From contig OY762070.1 in assembly GCA_963665195.1 (NCBI GenBank), forward strand, positions 1,922,001-1,986,000: 64,000 nucleotides of DNA, written 5' to 3'. Both the position numbers and the translations under genes were made by a program. The stretch's first letter is position 1; every line of letters begins with the position of its first letter. The notes beneath the pieces are model-generated. The model worked only from the letters and a program-made list of their open reading frames with translations. It did no database searches and was not told the DNA's origin. Positions 44,676-56,232 of this stretch are shown piece after piece. Origin of the DNA: VXYL01 sp963665195. Its GTDB lineage: Bacteria; Pseudomonadota; Gammaproteobacteria; Pseudomonadales; Azotimanducaceae.

Positions 44676-45899
44676 CTAGCCGCGGGCCTTTAGCTCCTCG
44701 AACACTTCCTGGTCGTGCTCGCCCAAGCCGGGCGCGGTTCTCGAAATCGCCCACGGCGTGCGCGTGAACGCATACGGCGCCCCCGGGTAGATCACCGTCC
44801 TGTCCCCGTGCTGCACCGGCACTTGGAAGCCGCGCGCCTTGAAGTGCTCGTCCTCGAATGCCTCCTCCGGCGCGTTCACCACCCCGACGGCCAATCCGGC
44901 GCGCTGGCAACCGACGAAGAAATCCTGCGCCGGAACGCGCGAAGCGATCAGCTTCAGCGCTTCCCGGCCGGCACCGAAGATCGCGGTGATCTCGTCGTCT
45001 TGGCCGAGCTTCGAGAGCTCGAACGGCCCCTCCCACTGCGCCCCCATCTCCAGGAACACGGCCTCCGGCAGTTCCGAATCCAGCCCCAGTTCCTTCAGCC
45101 AGCCATCCAGCGCCGCGAACTCCTTGGCCTGGCGCGGCGGGACGCCGGTGTTGGCGTAGCGGCCGTCGGCGCAGAGCTGCTGCGTCTCGCCGGACGGCGA
45201 CACCGAAGCGTGGCGCCCGGTCTGGCGCTGCACGGTGCGCTGCGCCACCAGCCAAGAATAGGAGGCGGCCTCGGTGGTGACGTTGGAAGCCGCCGTCATG
45301 CTCACGTCGATGAACTGGCCGATGCCGGTGACGCCGCGATGCAATAGCGCCGTAAGCGTCGACATCACGGCGAAGTGGGCCGCCGTCTGATAGCCCTGCA
45401 AGGGGCCACGGATGGGCGGCAGCGAATGGTCGTCGTAGCCGCAGCTCCAGGGAGGACCGGACGCGGCCATGAGGGTGAGATCGGTATACGGCAGGTCGCT
45501 CTTGGGATCATTGCGCCCATAAGGCGTCACGCTGACGTGGATGAGATCGGGTCGAAGGCGCGCCAAGTCGTCGTAGTCGATCCCGAGCGTCCTGAGGCGC
45601 CCGCGCGGCTCCGCTTCGATCAACACATCGGCGGATGCGATCAGGTCGCGGAAGCGTTGCCGCCCGGCCGCATCGTCCAAGTCGACCACCACGCCGCGCT
45701 TGCTGCTGTGGTAGTGCCACCAAAACAGGCTGTCCTTGGCGGGATCGTCGTCCACGAACGGCGGATAGCGCCGGCACGGGTCGCCATCCGGCGGCTCGAC
45801 CAGGATGACGTCCGCACCCATGTCGCCGAGCAGCTTGCCGGCCAGCGCGATCGGTTCACGCGCCAGTTCGACCACGCGCAGGCCCGTCAACGCGGTCAT
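44676..45899 (-). CDS. Family III CoA-transferase (CaiB/BaiF), second of a pair
   Basis: The ATG at 45899 overlaps the stop of the upstream transferase (ATGA) and gives 407 residues. Family blocks include LTGLRVVELA, LLGDMGADVILVEPPDGD and SSKRGVVVDL. The Asp expected as the acyl-CoA-carrying nucleophile appears absent: the segment reads QGYQTAAHFAVMS where Gly-Asp-x-x-x-Gly is usual. The upstream partner keeps it. The two may form a heteromer in which this one is non-catalytic, but this rests on hand alignment. The ORF extends upstream into the partner gene, which was rejected. Confidence 0.87.
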   Translation of the reverse strand: MTALTGLRVVELAREPIALAGKLLGDMGADVILVEPPDGDPCRRYPPFVDDDPAKDSLFWWHYHSSKRGVVVDLDDAAGRQRFRDLIASADVLIEAEPRGRLRTLGIDYDDLARLRPDLIHVSVTPYGRNDPKSDLPYTDLTLMAASGPPWSCGYDDHSLPPIRGPLQGYQTAAHFAVMSTLTALLHRGVTGIGQFIDVSMTAASNVTTEAASYSWLVAQRTVQRQTGRHASVSPSGETQQLCADGRYANTGVPPRQAKEFAALDGWLKELGLDSELPEAVFLEMGAQWEGPFELSKLGQDDEITAIFGAGREALKLIASRVPAQDFFVGCQRAGLAVGVVNAPEEAFEDEHFKARGFQVPVQHGDRTVIYPGAPYAFTRTPWAISRTAPGLGEHDQEVFEELKARG

Positions 45900-47167
45900 A
45901 TCACCCCCTCCGCGCGGAGCCCGGCAACCTCTTCTGTGGAGAAGCCGAGCAGTCGCGTCAGCACTTCGTCGTTGTGCTGGCCCAGGCACGGCCCGCTGCG
46001 CGGAATGTGCCAATCGGTCGCGGAGAAATGCACCGGCTGGCCGTCCACCCGCACGTCGCCCATCTTCGCGTGGCGCACGGTTGGCCAGAGCCCGAAGTCG
46101 CCAGTGCTGGGGTCACGGTCGATGCGTTCCTCGGGCTTCATCACCGCCGCCACGGGCACGCCAGCTTCGCGCAGCCGCTCCTGCGCGGCGAACTTGGCTT
46201 GCGGGGCGGTCCACACGGCGATGCGGTCATCCAGCGAGTCTTGGGCGTCGACGCGCGCATCGGCGTCTGCGTAGGCTGCATCGCGGCACCAAGGCGCATC
46301 CACGGCCGCGGCGAACGCTTCCCAGTCCGCGTCGTCGCGGCAGGCGATGGCCACCCAATCGTCGTCCCCGGCGCACGGGTAGATGCCGTGCGGCGCCATG
46401 GGCGGCCAGTACGAGCGATTGGCGTTCGGCCGACCGGGACGGCGGGACGGGCGCCCGTTCACCGTCCAATCGAGCAGCGCCGGTCCATGCAGCGACAGCG
46501 CGGACTCGGTGCAAGCGAGATCCACCCACTGGCCTTCGCCGGTGCGCTGGCGGTGGATCAGCGCCAGCATGATGGCCATGGCCATGTAGTAGGCGCCGGT
46601 GTGGTCCATGAAGGAATAGCCCCAGCCGGCGGGCTCCCGATCCGGCAGGCCAGAGGTGAAGGTCAGCCCGGAGACCGCCTGCACGATCGGCCCCCAGGTC
46701 TTGAAGTCGCTGTACGGCCCGACGTGGCCGAAGCCGCAGTTGGAGACGTAGACGATGTCCGGCTTGATCTCGCGCAGCCGCTCGTAGCCGAAGCCCCAGC
46801 GTTCGAGCACGCCCTTGGCGAAGTTCTCGCTCACCACGTCCGAGATTTCGATCAGCCGCGCGAGGATGTCCTTGGCCTTGTCCGTGCGCAGGTTCAGGGT
46901 GATGCCGAACTTGCCGGCGTTGTGGTTGTTGAACGCGCCGCCCATGTCGATGCCGCGCCGCTCGTCCACGTACGGCGGCGTGCCGCGCAGGATGTCCCAG
47001 CGCCCTTGGCGCACCGGATCCTCGATGCGGATCACCTCGGCGCCGAACGACGCCAGCCACTTGGTGGCCCCGGCCCCGGCGAGTTGGCCGGTGAAGTCGC
47101 AGATGCGGAACGAAGACAGGGCTTGCGGACCGGGATCGGACGCCCCGGTTGATTCGGTCTCGGCCAT
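45896..47167 (-). CDS. Family III CoA-transferase (CaiB/BaiF), first of a pair
   Basis: The ATG at 47167 (MAETESTG), behind GGAGAGG, gives 423 residues. N-terminal motifs are RICDFTGQLAGAGATKWLASFGAEVIRIEDP, then NKxF-like NNHNAGKFGITLNLR. MDHTGAYYMAMAIMLALIHRQRTGEGQWVDLA provides the Asp usually acylated in the family. These enzymes move CoA between carboxylic acids (formyl-CoA:oxalate, carnitine, bile acids, benzylsuccinate and others); the substrate here is unknown. It is translationally coupled to the next gene. Confidence 0.88.
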   Translation of the reverse strand: MAETESTGASDPGPQALSSFRICDFTGQLAGAGATKWLASFGAEVIRIEDPVRQGRWDILRGTPPYVDERRGIDMGGAFNNHNAGKFGITLNLRTDKAKDILARLIEISDVVSENFAKGVLERWGFGYERLREIKPDIVYVSNCGFGHVGPYSDFKTWGPIVQAVSGLTFTSGLPDREPAGWGYSFMDHTGAYYMAMAIMLALIHRQRTGEGQWVDLACTESALSLHGPALLDWTVNGRPSRRPGRPNANRSYWPPMAPHGIYPCAGDDDWVAIACRDDADWEAFAAAVDAPWCRDAAYADADARVDAQDSLDDRIAVWTAPQAKFAAQERLREAGVPVAAVMKPEERIDRDPSTGDFGLWPTVRHAKMGDVRVDGQPVHFSATDWHIPRSGPCLGQHNDEVLTRLLGFSTEEVAGLRAEGVI

Positions 47168-47551
47168 GGCCTCTCCAACTTGGCTGGCGCGAGTGTCGCC
47201 GCTTATCCGGCTGCGGGCAAGGGCACCCGGTACCGCGCCGACATTGAGGGTGCCTTGGTCTTCGTCGAGTCGGGGCCACTTGTGTCCAACGACCTGCTCC
47301 GGTGCTACGGTCAAACTACGGCGACCAAGCTCGTTCGCAACACAAGCGCAGGCGTCGCACGAATCGGGCTGAGTCCTACTCGAACGCCCAACCGACCGCA
47401 CATGGCAAGGGACTGGGGGCGGGCACGAACGTGAACCGCTCCAAGGTGCAGCCCATAGAGGCGTCGCCCGCATGATCCGGCGGCACCTAGACGGAATCGC
47501 CTCCTGAGCGACGATTGCCCGCGTCGCCTTCGCTGGCGGCAGCGAAGACGG
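47168..47551. other. Gene-free spacer upstream of the CoA-transferases
   Basis: This 384-bp stretch lies divergently between the CoA-transferase pair and the first defence-island remnant. Short open frames on both strands have no recognisable family or convincing ribosome-binding site. It presumably holds the CoA-transferase promoter; nothing more specific can be supported. Confidence 0.5.
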
Positions 47552-47704
47552 GTGATCGAGGGGGCGGTAAATGCCGACCACGAAGCTGCTATCACCCTAG
47601 CCCTGCGGGGCCAAGCGGGACAAGCGCGGGAGATAGAGGTCGCGATTGATACGGGCTACAACGGGTTCTTGAGCCGGCCCGCGGTGCCGATGACCATCTG
47701 CTTC
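47552..47704 (+). pseudogene. Retropepsin-like clan AA aspartic protease fragment
   Basis: From the GTG at 47552 the frame reads VIEGAVNADHEAAITLALRG, then IEVAIDTGYNGFLSRP. This is the N-terminal half of small bacterial clan AA (retropepsin-like) proteases with their DTGxxGFL catalytic Asp motif. Homology stops after about 50 residues and the frame runs into unrelated sequence, so the gene is truncated. Such genes often pair with small ribbon-helix or AbrB-like genes in toxin-antitoxin style neighbourhoods. No partner remains here. Confidence 0.6.
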
Positions 47705-47714
47705 TTCGCGGGGG

Positions 47715-47990
47715 TCAGATTGCCAGATCGAACGGCAGGTCCGAGATGTCGCGCAGGCGATCCCCTTCGATCATCGTGCGGAGCAAGTCCAAGTCGCTGT
47801 CGCGATCCGCTGCGCCTCCTCCAGCTCCGGGAGCGCGAAGTGGTACACGCAGTCGATGTCCCCGGTAACCAGAGCAAGAGACGCAATCCTGCCCGGCAGC
47901 GGCTCGCCGACGACAACGGCGATGAGCGGCGTTCTGCCTTTCCGGTGCCGGACCAGGCCGAGGAGTAGCGTAGGCAGGCAATCCAGCGCC
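47715..47990 (-). pseudogene. Possible decayed ORF of unknown function
   Basis: On the minus strand, one frame reads GRTPLIAVVVGEPLPGRIASLALVTGDIDCVYHFALPELEEA and the next frame continues DRDSDLDLLRTMIEGDRLRDISDLPFDLAI to a stop at 47715. A single-base shift near 47810 joins them into one plausible protein tail. No start, ribosome-binding site or family was recognised. The 48000-48148 remainder up to hsdM holds only the presumed restriction operon promoter. Confidence 0.3.
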
Positions 47991-48148
47991 TGACGGGTGC
48001 TCTCGACAGGTAGGGGTGTCCGCCCGACTGGGCTCTTTTGCGTCCGCCAAATGCCAACGATATGCCTTACGCTCCCACTGCAAGTCGCGATGCGGAATGC
48101 GCACGGCAGTGCGTATACTGCCGCCCTTAAGGTCCAGGTGCCCATCGA

Positions 48149-50020
48149 TTGCCGTCCAAGCGCGACATCCTTCTTGAACTGACGCCCGCCGAGCTCCGCA
48201 CTTTCGTCGAGCACCACGAGCTCGCCGTCGCCGACCGTCGCGTCAAGTCCCACCTCGTCGATGCCCTCGCCTCCTCGCGCAAATGCCGCCTCCCGGATGC
48301 CCTGCCGCTGCTGCCGCGCGATCGTCTGAAGGCGCTTTGCCGGACGTTCGGCCTGGCCGACGGCGGCCGGCGCAAGGCCGACATCGCCGCGCGGCTCGTG
48401 AGCGCCCCCGCCAAGTCGAAGGCCCGAAGCCGCCCCAAACCGGCCAGCCCCAAGCCCGCGCCGTCCTCGCCGCCGTCCGTTGTGCAGGAGGCCGAACTGT
48501 GGCGGATGGCCGATGCGCTGCGCGGCTCCATGGACGCCGCCGAGTACAAGCACGTCGTGCTCGGCCTCATCTTCCTGAAGTACATCTCCGACGCCTTCGA
48601 GGAGTGCCATGCGGCCGTACTCGAGGAGTGGGGCGCCGAAGCCGCCGAGGATCGCGACGAGTACGCCGCCGAGAGCGTCTTCTGGGTGCCGCCGCCGGCC
48701 CGCTGGGAGCGGATCAGGGCCGGGGCGCGGCAGCCGGACATCGGCCGCACCGTGGACGATGCGATGGCGGCTGTGGAGCGCGACAACCCGGCGCTGAAGG
48801 ACGTGCTGCCGAAGGACTACGCCCGCCCCGCCCTCGACAAGCAGCGCCTCGGCCAGCTCATCGACATGGTGGGCAACATCAAGGTCGGCGACGAGGACGC
48901 CCGCTCCAAGGACGTGCTGGGCCGCGTCTACGAGTACTTCCTCTCGCAGTTCGCCAGCGCCGAGGGCAAGAAGGGCGGCGAGTTCTACACCCCGCGCTGC
49001 GTGGTGAAGCTGCTGGTTGCGATGCTCGAACCGTACCGCGGGCGCGTGTACGACCCGTGCTGCGGCTCGTCCGGCATGTTCGTGCAGTCCGCCGCGTTCA
49101 TCGACGCGCACGCGACGGGCAACGGCAACGGCGGCCGGGCGGTGCGCCCGATCTCGATCTACGGGCAGGAGTTCAACTACACGACGTGGCGGCTGGCGCG
49201 CATGAACCTGGCCATCCGCGGCATCGAGGGGCAGATCGCGCACGGCGACAGCTTCCACGACGACCGCCACCCCGACCTCAGGGCGGACTACATCCTCGCC
49301 AACCCGCCGTTCAACGTCTCGGACTGGGGCGGCGACCGCCTCGCCGACGACCAGCGCTGGCGCTACGGCGCGCCGCCGAAGGGCAACGCCAACTTCGCCT
49401 GGGTGCAGCACATGGTCCACCATCTGGCGCCCGGCGGCGTCGCAGGATTCGTGCTGGCGAACGGGTCTATGTCGTCGAGCCAGTCGGGCGAGGGGGAGAT
49501 TCGGAGGAAGCTGGTGGAGGCGGACCTGGTGGACTGCATGGTCGCCCTGCCCGGCCAGCTCTTCTACTCGACGCAGATTCCGGCGTGCCTGTGGTTCCTG
49601 GCGCGGGACAGGCGCGGCGGAAAGCTCAGGGATCGACGCGGCGAAGTGCTGTTCGTGGATGCGCGGCAGACGGGCAGCATGGTGGACCGCACGCATCGGG
49701 AGCTGACGGACGAGGACATCGCCCGCATCGCCGATGCATACCACCGCTGGCGAGGGAAGGACGGCGGCCATGCGGACGAGCCGGGATTCTGCAAGAGCAC
49801 GACGCTTGAGGAGGTGCGCCAGCATGGGCATGTGCTGACGCCCGGGCGGTACGTCGGCGCGGCGGCGCAGGAAGAGGACGGCGAGCCGTTCGAGGAGAAA
49901 ATGGCGCGGCTCGTGGGGCAGCTTGCGGAGCAGCAGGCCGAGGCGAAAAGGCTGGATGCGGAAATCGCGAAGAACCTCGATGCGCTGGGGTTCGCGGTTC
50001 CGGCCACCGTGACGCGATAG
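48149..50020 (+). CDS. hsdM: Type I restriction-modification DNA methyltransferase subunit
   Basis: The 623-residue frame opens with TTG at 48149 (MPSKRDILLEL); I keep this start because the residues that follow look like one or two SAP-type helical modules (about 1-90), an extension most HsdM lack. After a Pro/Ser/Lys linker comes the HsdM N-terminal domain (LWRMADALRGSMDAAEYKHVVLGLIFLKYISDAF). The N6-adenine methylase motifs follow: DPCCGSSGMFVQSA near 300 (SAM binding) and NPPFNVSDWGG near 385 (catalytic). A coiled-coil-like end (LVGQLAEQQAEAKRLDAEIAKNL) contacts HsdS. First gene of the restriction operon. Confidence 0.94.
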   Translation: MPSKRDILLELTPAELRTFVEHHELAVADRRVKSHLVDALASSRKCRLPDALPLLPRDRLKALCRTFGLADGGRRKADIAARLVSAPAKSKARSRPKPASPKPAPSSPPSVVQEAELWRMADALRGSMDAAEYKHVVLGLIFLKYISDAFEECHAAVLEEWGAEAAEDRDEYAAESVFWVPPPARWERIRAGARQPDIGRTVDDAMAAVERDNPALKDVLPKDYARPALDKQRLGQLIDMVGNIKVGDEDARSKDVLGRVYEYFLSQFASAEGKKGGEFYTPRCVVKLLVAMLEPYRGRVYDPCCGSSGMFVQSAAFIDAHATGNGNGGRAVRPISIYGQEFNYTTWRLARMNLAIRGIEGQIAHGDSFHDDRHPDLRADYILANPPFNVSDWGGDRLADDQRWRYGAPPKGNANFAWVQHMVHHLAPGGVAGFVLANGSMSSSQSGEGEIRRKLVEADLVDCMVALPGQLFYSTQIPACLWFLARDRRGGKLRDRRGEVLFVDARQTGSMVDRTHRELTDEDIARIADAYHRWRGKDGGHADEPGFCKSTTLEEVRQHGHVLTPGRYVGAAAQEEDGEPFEEKMARLVGQLAEQQAEAKRLDAEIAKNLDALGFAVPATVTR

Positions 50021-50036
50021 GCGCATCGAACGTCGC

Positions 50037-50261
50037 ATGGAATACACCATCCTGATTGAGAGGACGCCGCGGAACTTCTCCGCCTACGTGCCGGACCTCC
50101 CTGGCTGCGTTGCGACCGGCGCCACGCGGGACGAGGCGGTCCGGGAGATGCGAGGCGCTATCGCCCTTCATATCAAGAGCCTGCGTGAAAACAACGAGCC
50201 GGTGCCGGCGGCGAGCAGCCCTGCTACGGTGGTGAATGTGGGGGGTCGTGCCGATGGCTAA
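50037..50261 (+). CDS. HicB-like antitoxin domain protein
   Basis: The 74-residue product MEYTILIERTPRNFSAYVPDLPGCVATGATRDEAVREMRGAIALHI has the HicB fold: YxVPDLPGC then TxxEAVxxxxxAI. No HTH/RHH tail follows and no HicA toxin is adjacent. It sits 16 bp after hsdM and 33 bp before hsdS in the same direction, as an in-operon orphan. HicB-like proteins in type I restriction operons have been seen elsewhere, but their role is unclear. Confidence 0.85.
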   Translation: MEYTILIERTPRNFSAYVPDLPGCVATGATRDEAVREMRGAIALHIKSLRENNEPVPAASSPATVVNVGGRADG

Positions 50262-50294
50262 CCGGCTCAACCGCCGGGCGAAGCAAGTTGGGCC

Positions 50295-51617
50295 ATGAAC
50301 GCTGACGCCATGGCGGCGGAGGGATCTTGGCTCTATGACCCCCACTATCCCGCTCATTGGATCCGACGCCCGTTGCACGATCTCGCCGAGTGGGTGAATG
50401 GTCTGGCGTTTCGCAACATCCATTTCAGTGCGGCCGGGATGCCCGTCATCAAGATTGCCGAGGTCAAAGGTGGCATCTCTGACCAAACCAAGTTCACCGA
50501 GAACACCTACGACGATGCCGTCCATGTGCGGTCGGGGGACCTCTTGTTTGCCTGGTCGGGCCAGCCGGAGACATCAATAGGCGCATACCGGTGGCATGGT
50601 GACGACGGATGGCTAAACCAGCACATCTTCCGCGTCACGCCAGCTTTGGGCATCGATGACAGGTTCCTCCTTTGCCTGCTCAAGTACCTCAGACCGCACT
50701 TCGTAGCCATCGCGCAAAACAAGCAGACCACCGGCCTCGGCCACGTGACGAAGCGCGATCTCCAGCGAATCCGTGGTGCTGTTCCGCCACTTGCAGAGCA
50801 GGAGGCCATCGCCCACATCCTCAGTACGCTCGACGACAAGATCGAGCTGAACCGTCGCATGGATGAGACGCTGGAGGCGATGACCCAAACGTTGTTCAAG
50901 TCATTGTTCGTAGACTTCGATCCTGTCCGCCAGAGCAAATGGTTCCAAGGTGCTGCGTGCGAGCGCGTCGCCAGCCTCTTTCCCAGTCGGCTTGTAGAAG
51001 GCGAAGGCGGGTTGATCCCTGCTGGCTGGAGCACGGGCACGCTGAGGGACATCGCAGCATCTCCAAGGCGGTCGACCAGACCCGCAGAGATGGCCCCGGC
51101 TGCCCCGTACATCGGCCTCGAGCACATGCCACGCCGGTCCATCGCCCTGACACAGTGGGACACCAGCGCGACCCTGAAGAGCAACAAGTGGGCGTTCCAA
51201 GAAGGAGAGATCCTGTTTGGCAAGCTCCGCCCCTACTTCCACAAGGTTGGCTTGGCGCCCGTTGACGGTGTCTGTTCGACCGACATCGTGGTGATCGCAC
51301 CGAGCGACCCGGCGTGGTCGGCATTCGTGCTTGGGTTGGTCTCTTCGTCCGCGTTCGTCTCGTACGCGGATCAAGGCTCTACGGGCACGAGAATGCCCCG
51401 TACAAGCTGGGCGCTGATGGCCCGCTACCCGATAGCCATCCCGCCAATACCCGTCGCAAAGGCCTTCCAAGGGCTAGTGCAGCCTCTTCTCGACCGCATC
51501 ATCCTCAGCATCCACGAGACTCGCAGTTTGGTGCGGCTCCGAGACTCCCTGCTTCCACGCCTCCTTTCCGGCACCATCCGAGTGCGCGATGCCGAACGCG
51601 TCGTGGAGGCCGCATGA
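50295..51617 (+). CDS. hsdS: Type I restriction-modification specificity subunit
   Basis: The 440-residue protein has two target-recognition domains, each followed by a conserved helix. The first ends near PLAEQEAIAHILSTLDDKIELNRRMDETLEAMTQTLFKSLFVDFDPV (about 170-215). The second starts LIPAGWSTGTLRDIA (about 235) and ends RDSLLPRLLSGTIRVRDAE. HsdS determines the recognition sequence of the HsdM/HsdR complex; the target here cannot be predicted. The stop TGA overlaps the start of the Fic gene (ATGA at 51614). Confidence 0.94.
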   Translation: MNADAMAAEGSWLYDPHYPAHWIRRPLHDLAEWVNGLAFRNIHFSAAGMPVIKIAEVKGGISDQTKFTENTYDDAVHVRSGDLLFAWSGQPETSIGAYRWHGDDGWLNQHIFRVTPALGIDDRFLLCLLKYLRPHFVAIAQNKQTTGLGHVTKRDLQRIRGAVPPLAEQEAIAHILSTLDDKIELNRRMDETLEAMTQTLFKSLFVDFDPVRQSKWFQGAACERVASLFPSRLVEGEGGLIPAGWSTGTLRDIAASPRRSTRPAEMAPAAPYIGLEHMPRRSIALTQWDTSATLKSNKWAFQEGEILFGKLRPYFHKVGLAPVDGVCSTDIVVIAPSDPAWSAFVLGLVSSSAFVSYADQGSTGTRMPRTSWALMARYPIAIPPIPVAKAFQGLVQPLLDRIILSIHETRSLVRLRDSLLPRLLSGTIRVRDAERVVEAA

Positions 51618-52149
51618 CCAACCGAGTGCTTCCCGACGATCACGCCGCGGCCGACCTCATCGACGAGTACGCCGACACTTGGCGCCTGCTCCTCCAATAC
51701 GACGAGGATCGGCTCGCCCAGTCACCTGCGGCGAAATGCGCTGCCGCACCGCTGGATGTCGACGACGTGCTCCGCCTGATCGCCGACTTCAAACGCGAGC
51801 TAACAGCGAAGGGCGAGGCATCCTCCCTGTTCGGCATCCCGCGCGACGACGCGCTCGCCAGCATCCTCGGCAGCATCGAGCAGACGATGTTCGGCGAGCC
51901 GCTCTACCGCTCCCCACGCGAAAAAGCGGCGCATCTGCTCTACTTCGTGGTGAAGGACCACCCGTTCACGGACGGCAACAAGCGCATCGCATCCCTGCTC
52001 CTCCTCCTCTACCTCCAGCGCGAAGGCATCGAGCACAGCCTGAGCCCGCAGGCGCTGGCGGCCGTCACGCTGCTCGTGGCACAGAGTTCGCCCGACAGCA
52101 AGGATCTGATGGTCCGCCTCGTCGCCAACCTGCTGGACAACCCCGCCGG

Positions 52150-52153
<4 letters not shown>
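51614..52153 (+). CDS. Fic/DOC-family protein within the restriction operon
   Basis: The ATG at 51614 overlaps hsdS by 4 bp and gives 179 residues; the longer open frame upstream lies in hsdS. The Fic motif HPFTDGNKR stands at 116-124, matching HxFx(D/E)GNxR with the catalytic His. KAAHLLYFVVKDHPF is the usual preceding helix. Fic proteins AMPylate or otherwise modify targets; some are toxins. I did not find the inhibitory (S/T)xxxE(G/N) helix. Overlap with both neighbours argues for a shared role with the restriction enzyme rather than a chance insertion. Confidence 0.9.
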
Positions 52154-55281
<3,128 letters not shown>

Positions 55282-55491
55282 GCGATGGGACATCGTGGGC
55301 CAGGGACGACATCAACCCCGAACCAGCTGAGTGGTGGGAGCCGGACGCCTGCGACAGGCTGCTGGACATACGCGAAGGCCGCCGGCTGGGGAACTCGTCC
55401 AACAGGTTGCTCGCATCCCGACGCGCGCGGTCCTCGGCGTGCGCTGAACTCAGTCTGAGATGTGCTTTCCGTTTGGTTGGAACGCTGCCAG

Positions 55492-55809
55492 TTACCGAAC
55501 CGCCTGTACCTTGAGGTGCAGTCCCTCGCGTTCCTGAAGGCACCGGATGATCTCGAAGAGATTGCGCGCCTGCGGGTTACCGTTCGGACCAAGCATGCGC
55601 ATCAGACTCTTGGGCGACTTCGCAGTCAGCCCTCCGAGCTCCTGAAACCCAATGGTCGCGTCGACGTAGTCGCGCAGAACCGACTTGCCAACATCTACCT
55701 CGCCGGCAAGAAGGCACTGCACACCTTCTTCGAGCAGCGCCTCCCGAAATCCCGGATCGCGCTCTAGCCGCTCCCGGATCGTGACCCTGAAATCGCGCGT
55801 CAATGGCAT
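55492..55809 (-). CDS. HigA-type addiction-module antidote
   Basis: The ATG at 55809 gives 105 residues (MPLTRDFRVTIRERLERDPGFREALLEEGVQCLL...). GKSVLRDYVDATIGFQELGGLTAKSPKSLMRMLGPNGNPQARNLFEIIRCLQ is an HTH block typical of the putative addiction-module antidote family that partners RelE/HigB-like killers. It starts 4 bp after the toxin stop, toxin-first order as in higBA. The 210-bp interval 55282-55491 back to hsdR shows no gene. Confidence 0.85.
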   Translation of the reverse strand: MPLTRDFRVTIRERLERDPGFREALLEEGVQCLLAGEVDVGKSVLRDYVDATIGFQELGGLTAKSPKSLMRMLGPNGNPQARNLFEIIRCLQEREGLHLKVQAVR

Positions 55810-55813
55810 GGTC

Positions 55814-56143
55814 TCAACCCTCCTGCCGCTTGCTCCGCCTGTAATCGCGCCACGACGCCACCGCAGCCTCGATGTCGCGCTGTTGGCGCACCTTCGTTCC
55901 GCCGCCAAGGAGGATGATCAACGCATCACCATCCCGCCCGAAGTAGATGCGGTAGCCTGGACCGAAGTCTATCCGGTACTCCAGAACTCCGCCGCCGACA
56001 CCCTTTGCGTTGGACAGGTTACCCATCTCCATCCGGTACAACGCTGTCGCCACCCGAGCAGCGGCGCGACGGTCGAGCCGACCAACCCAGCGACCGAAGG
56101 AGCTGCCGCCTCCGGCATCGACGAACTCCCGGATTTCGATCAT
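55814..56143 (-). CDS. RelE/ParE-superfamily toxin, HigB-like
   Basis: The ATG at 56143 (MIEIREF) gives 109 residues; an in-frame ATG at 56173 is also possible. The family is identified by RWVGRLDRRAAARVATALYRMEMGN, YRIDFGPGYRIYFGRDGDALIILLGGGTKVRQQRDIEAAVASWRDYRR, the closing block of addiction-module killer proteins. Such toxins are mRNA interferases or gyrase poisons. The pair reads opposite to the restriction operon and lies between hsdR and its duplicated tail. Confidence 0.88.
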   Translation of the reverse strand: MIEIREFVDAGGGSSFGRWVGRLDRRAAARVATALYRMEMGNLSNAKGVGGGVLEYRIDFGPGYRIYFGRDGDALIILLGGGTKVRQQRDIEAAVASWRDYRRSKRQEG

Positions 56144-56232
56144 GGACTCATCGTAACTGATGCGTTGTGCCAATGCACTGTCGATCCCACCGCCGGGAGT
56201 ACGACAGATCCCGCTGCGGGGCGGTCAGCTAT

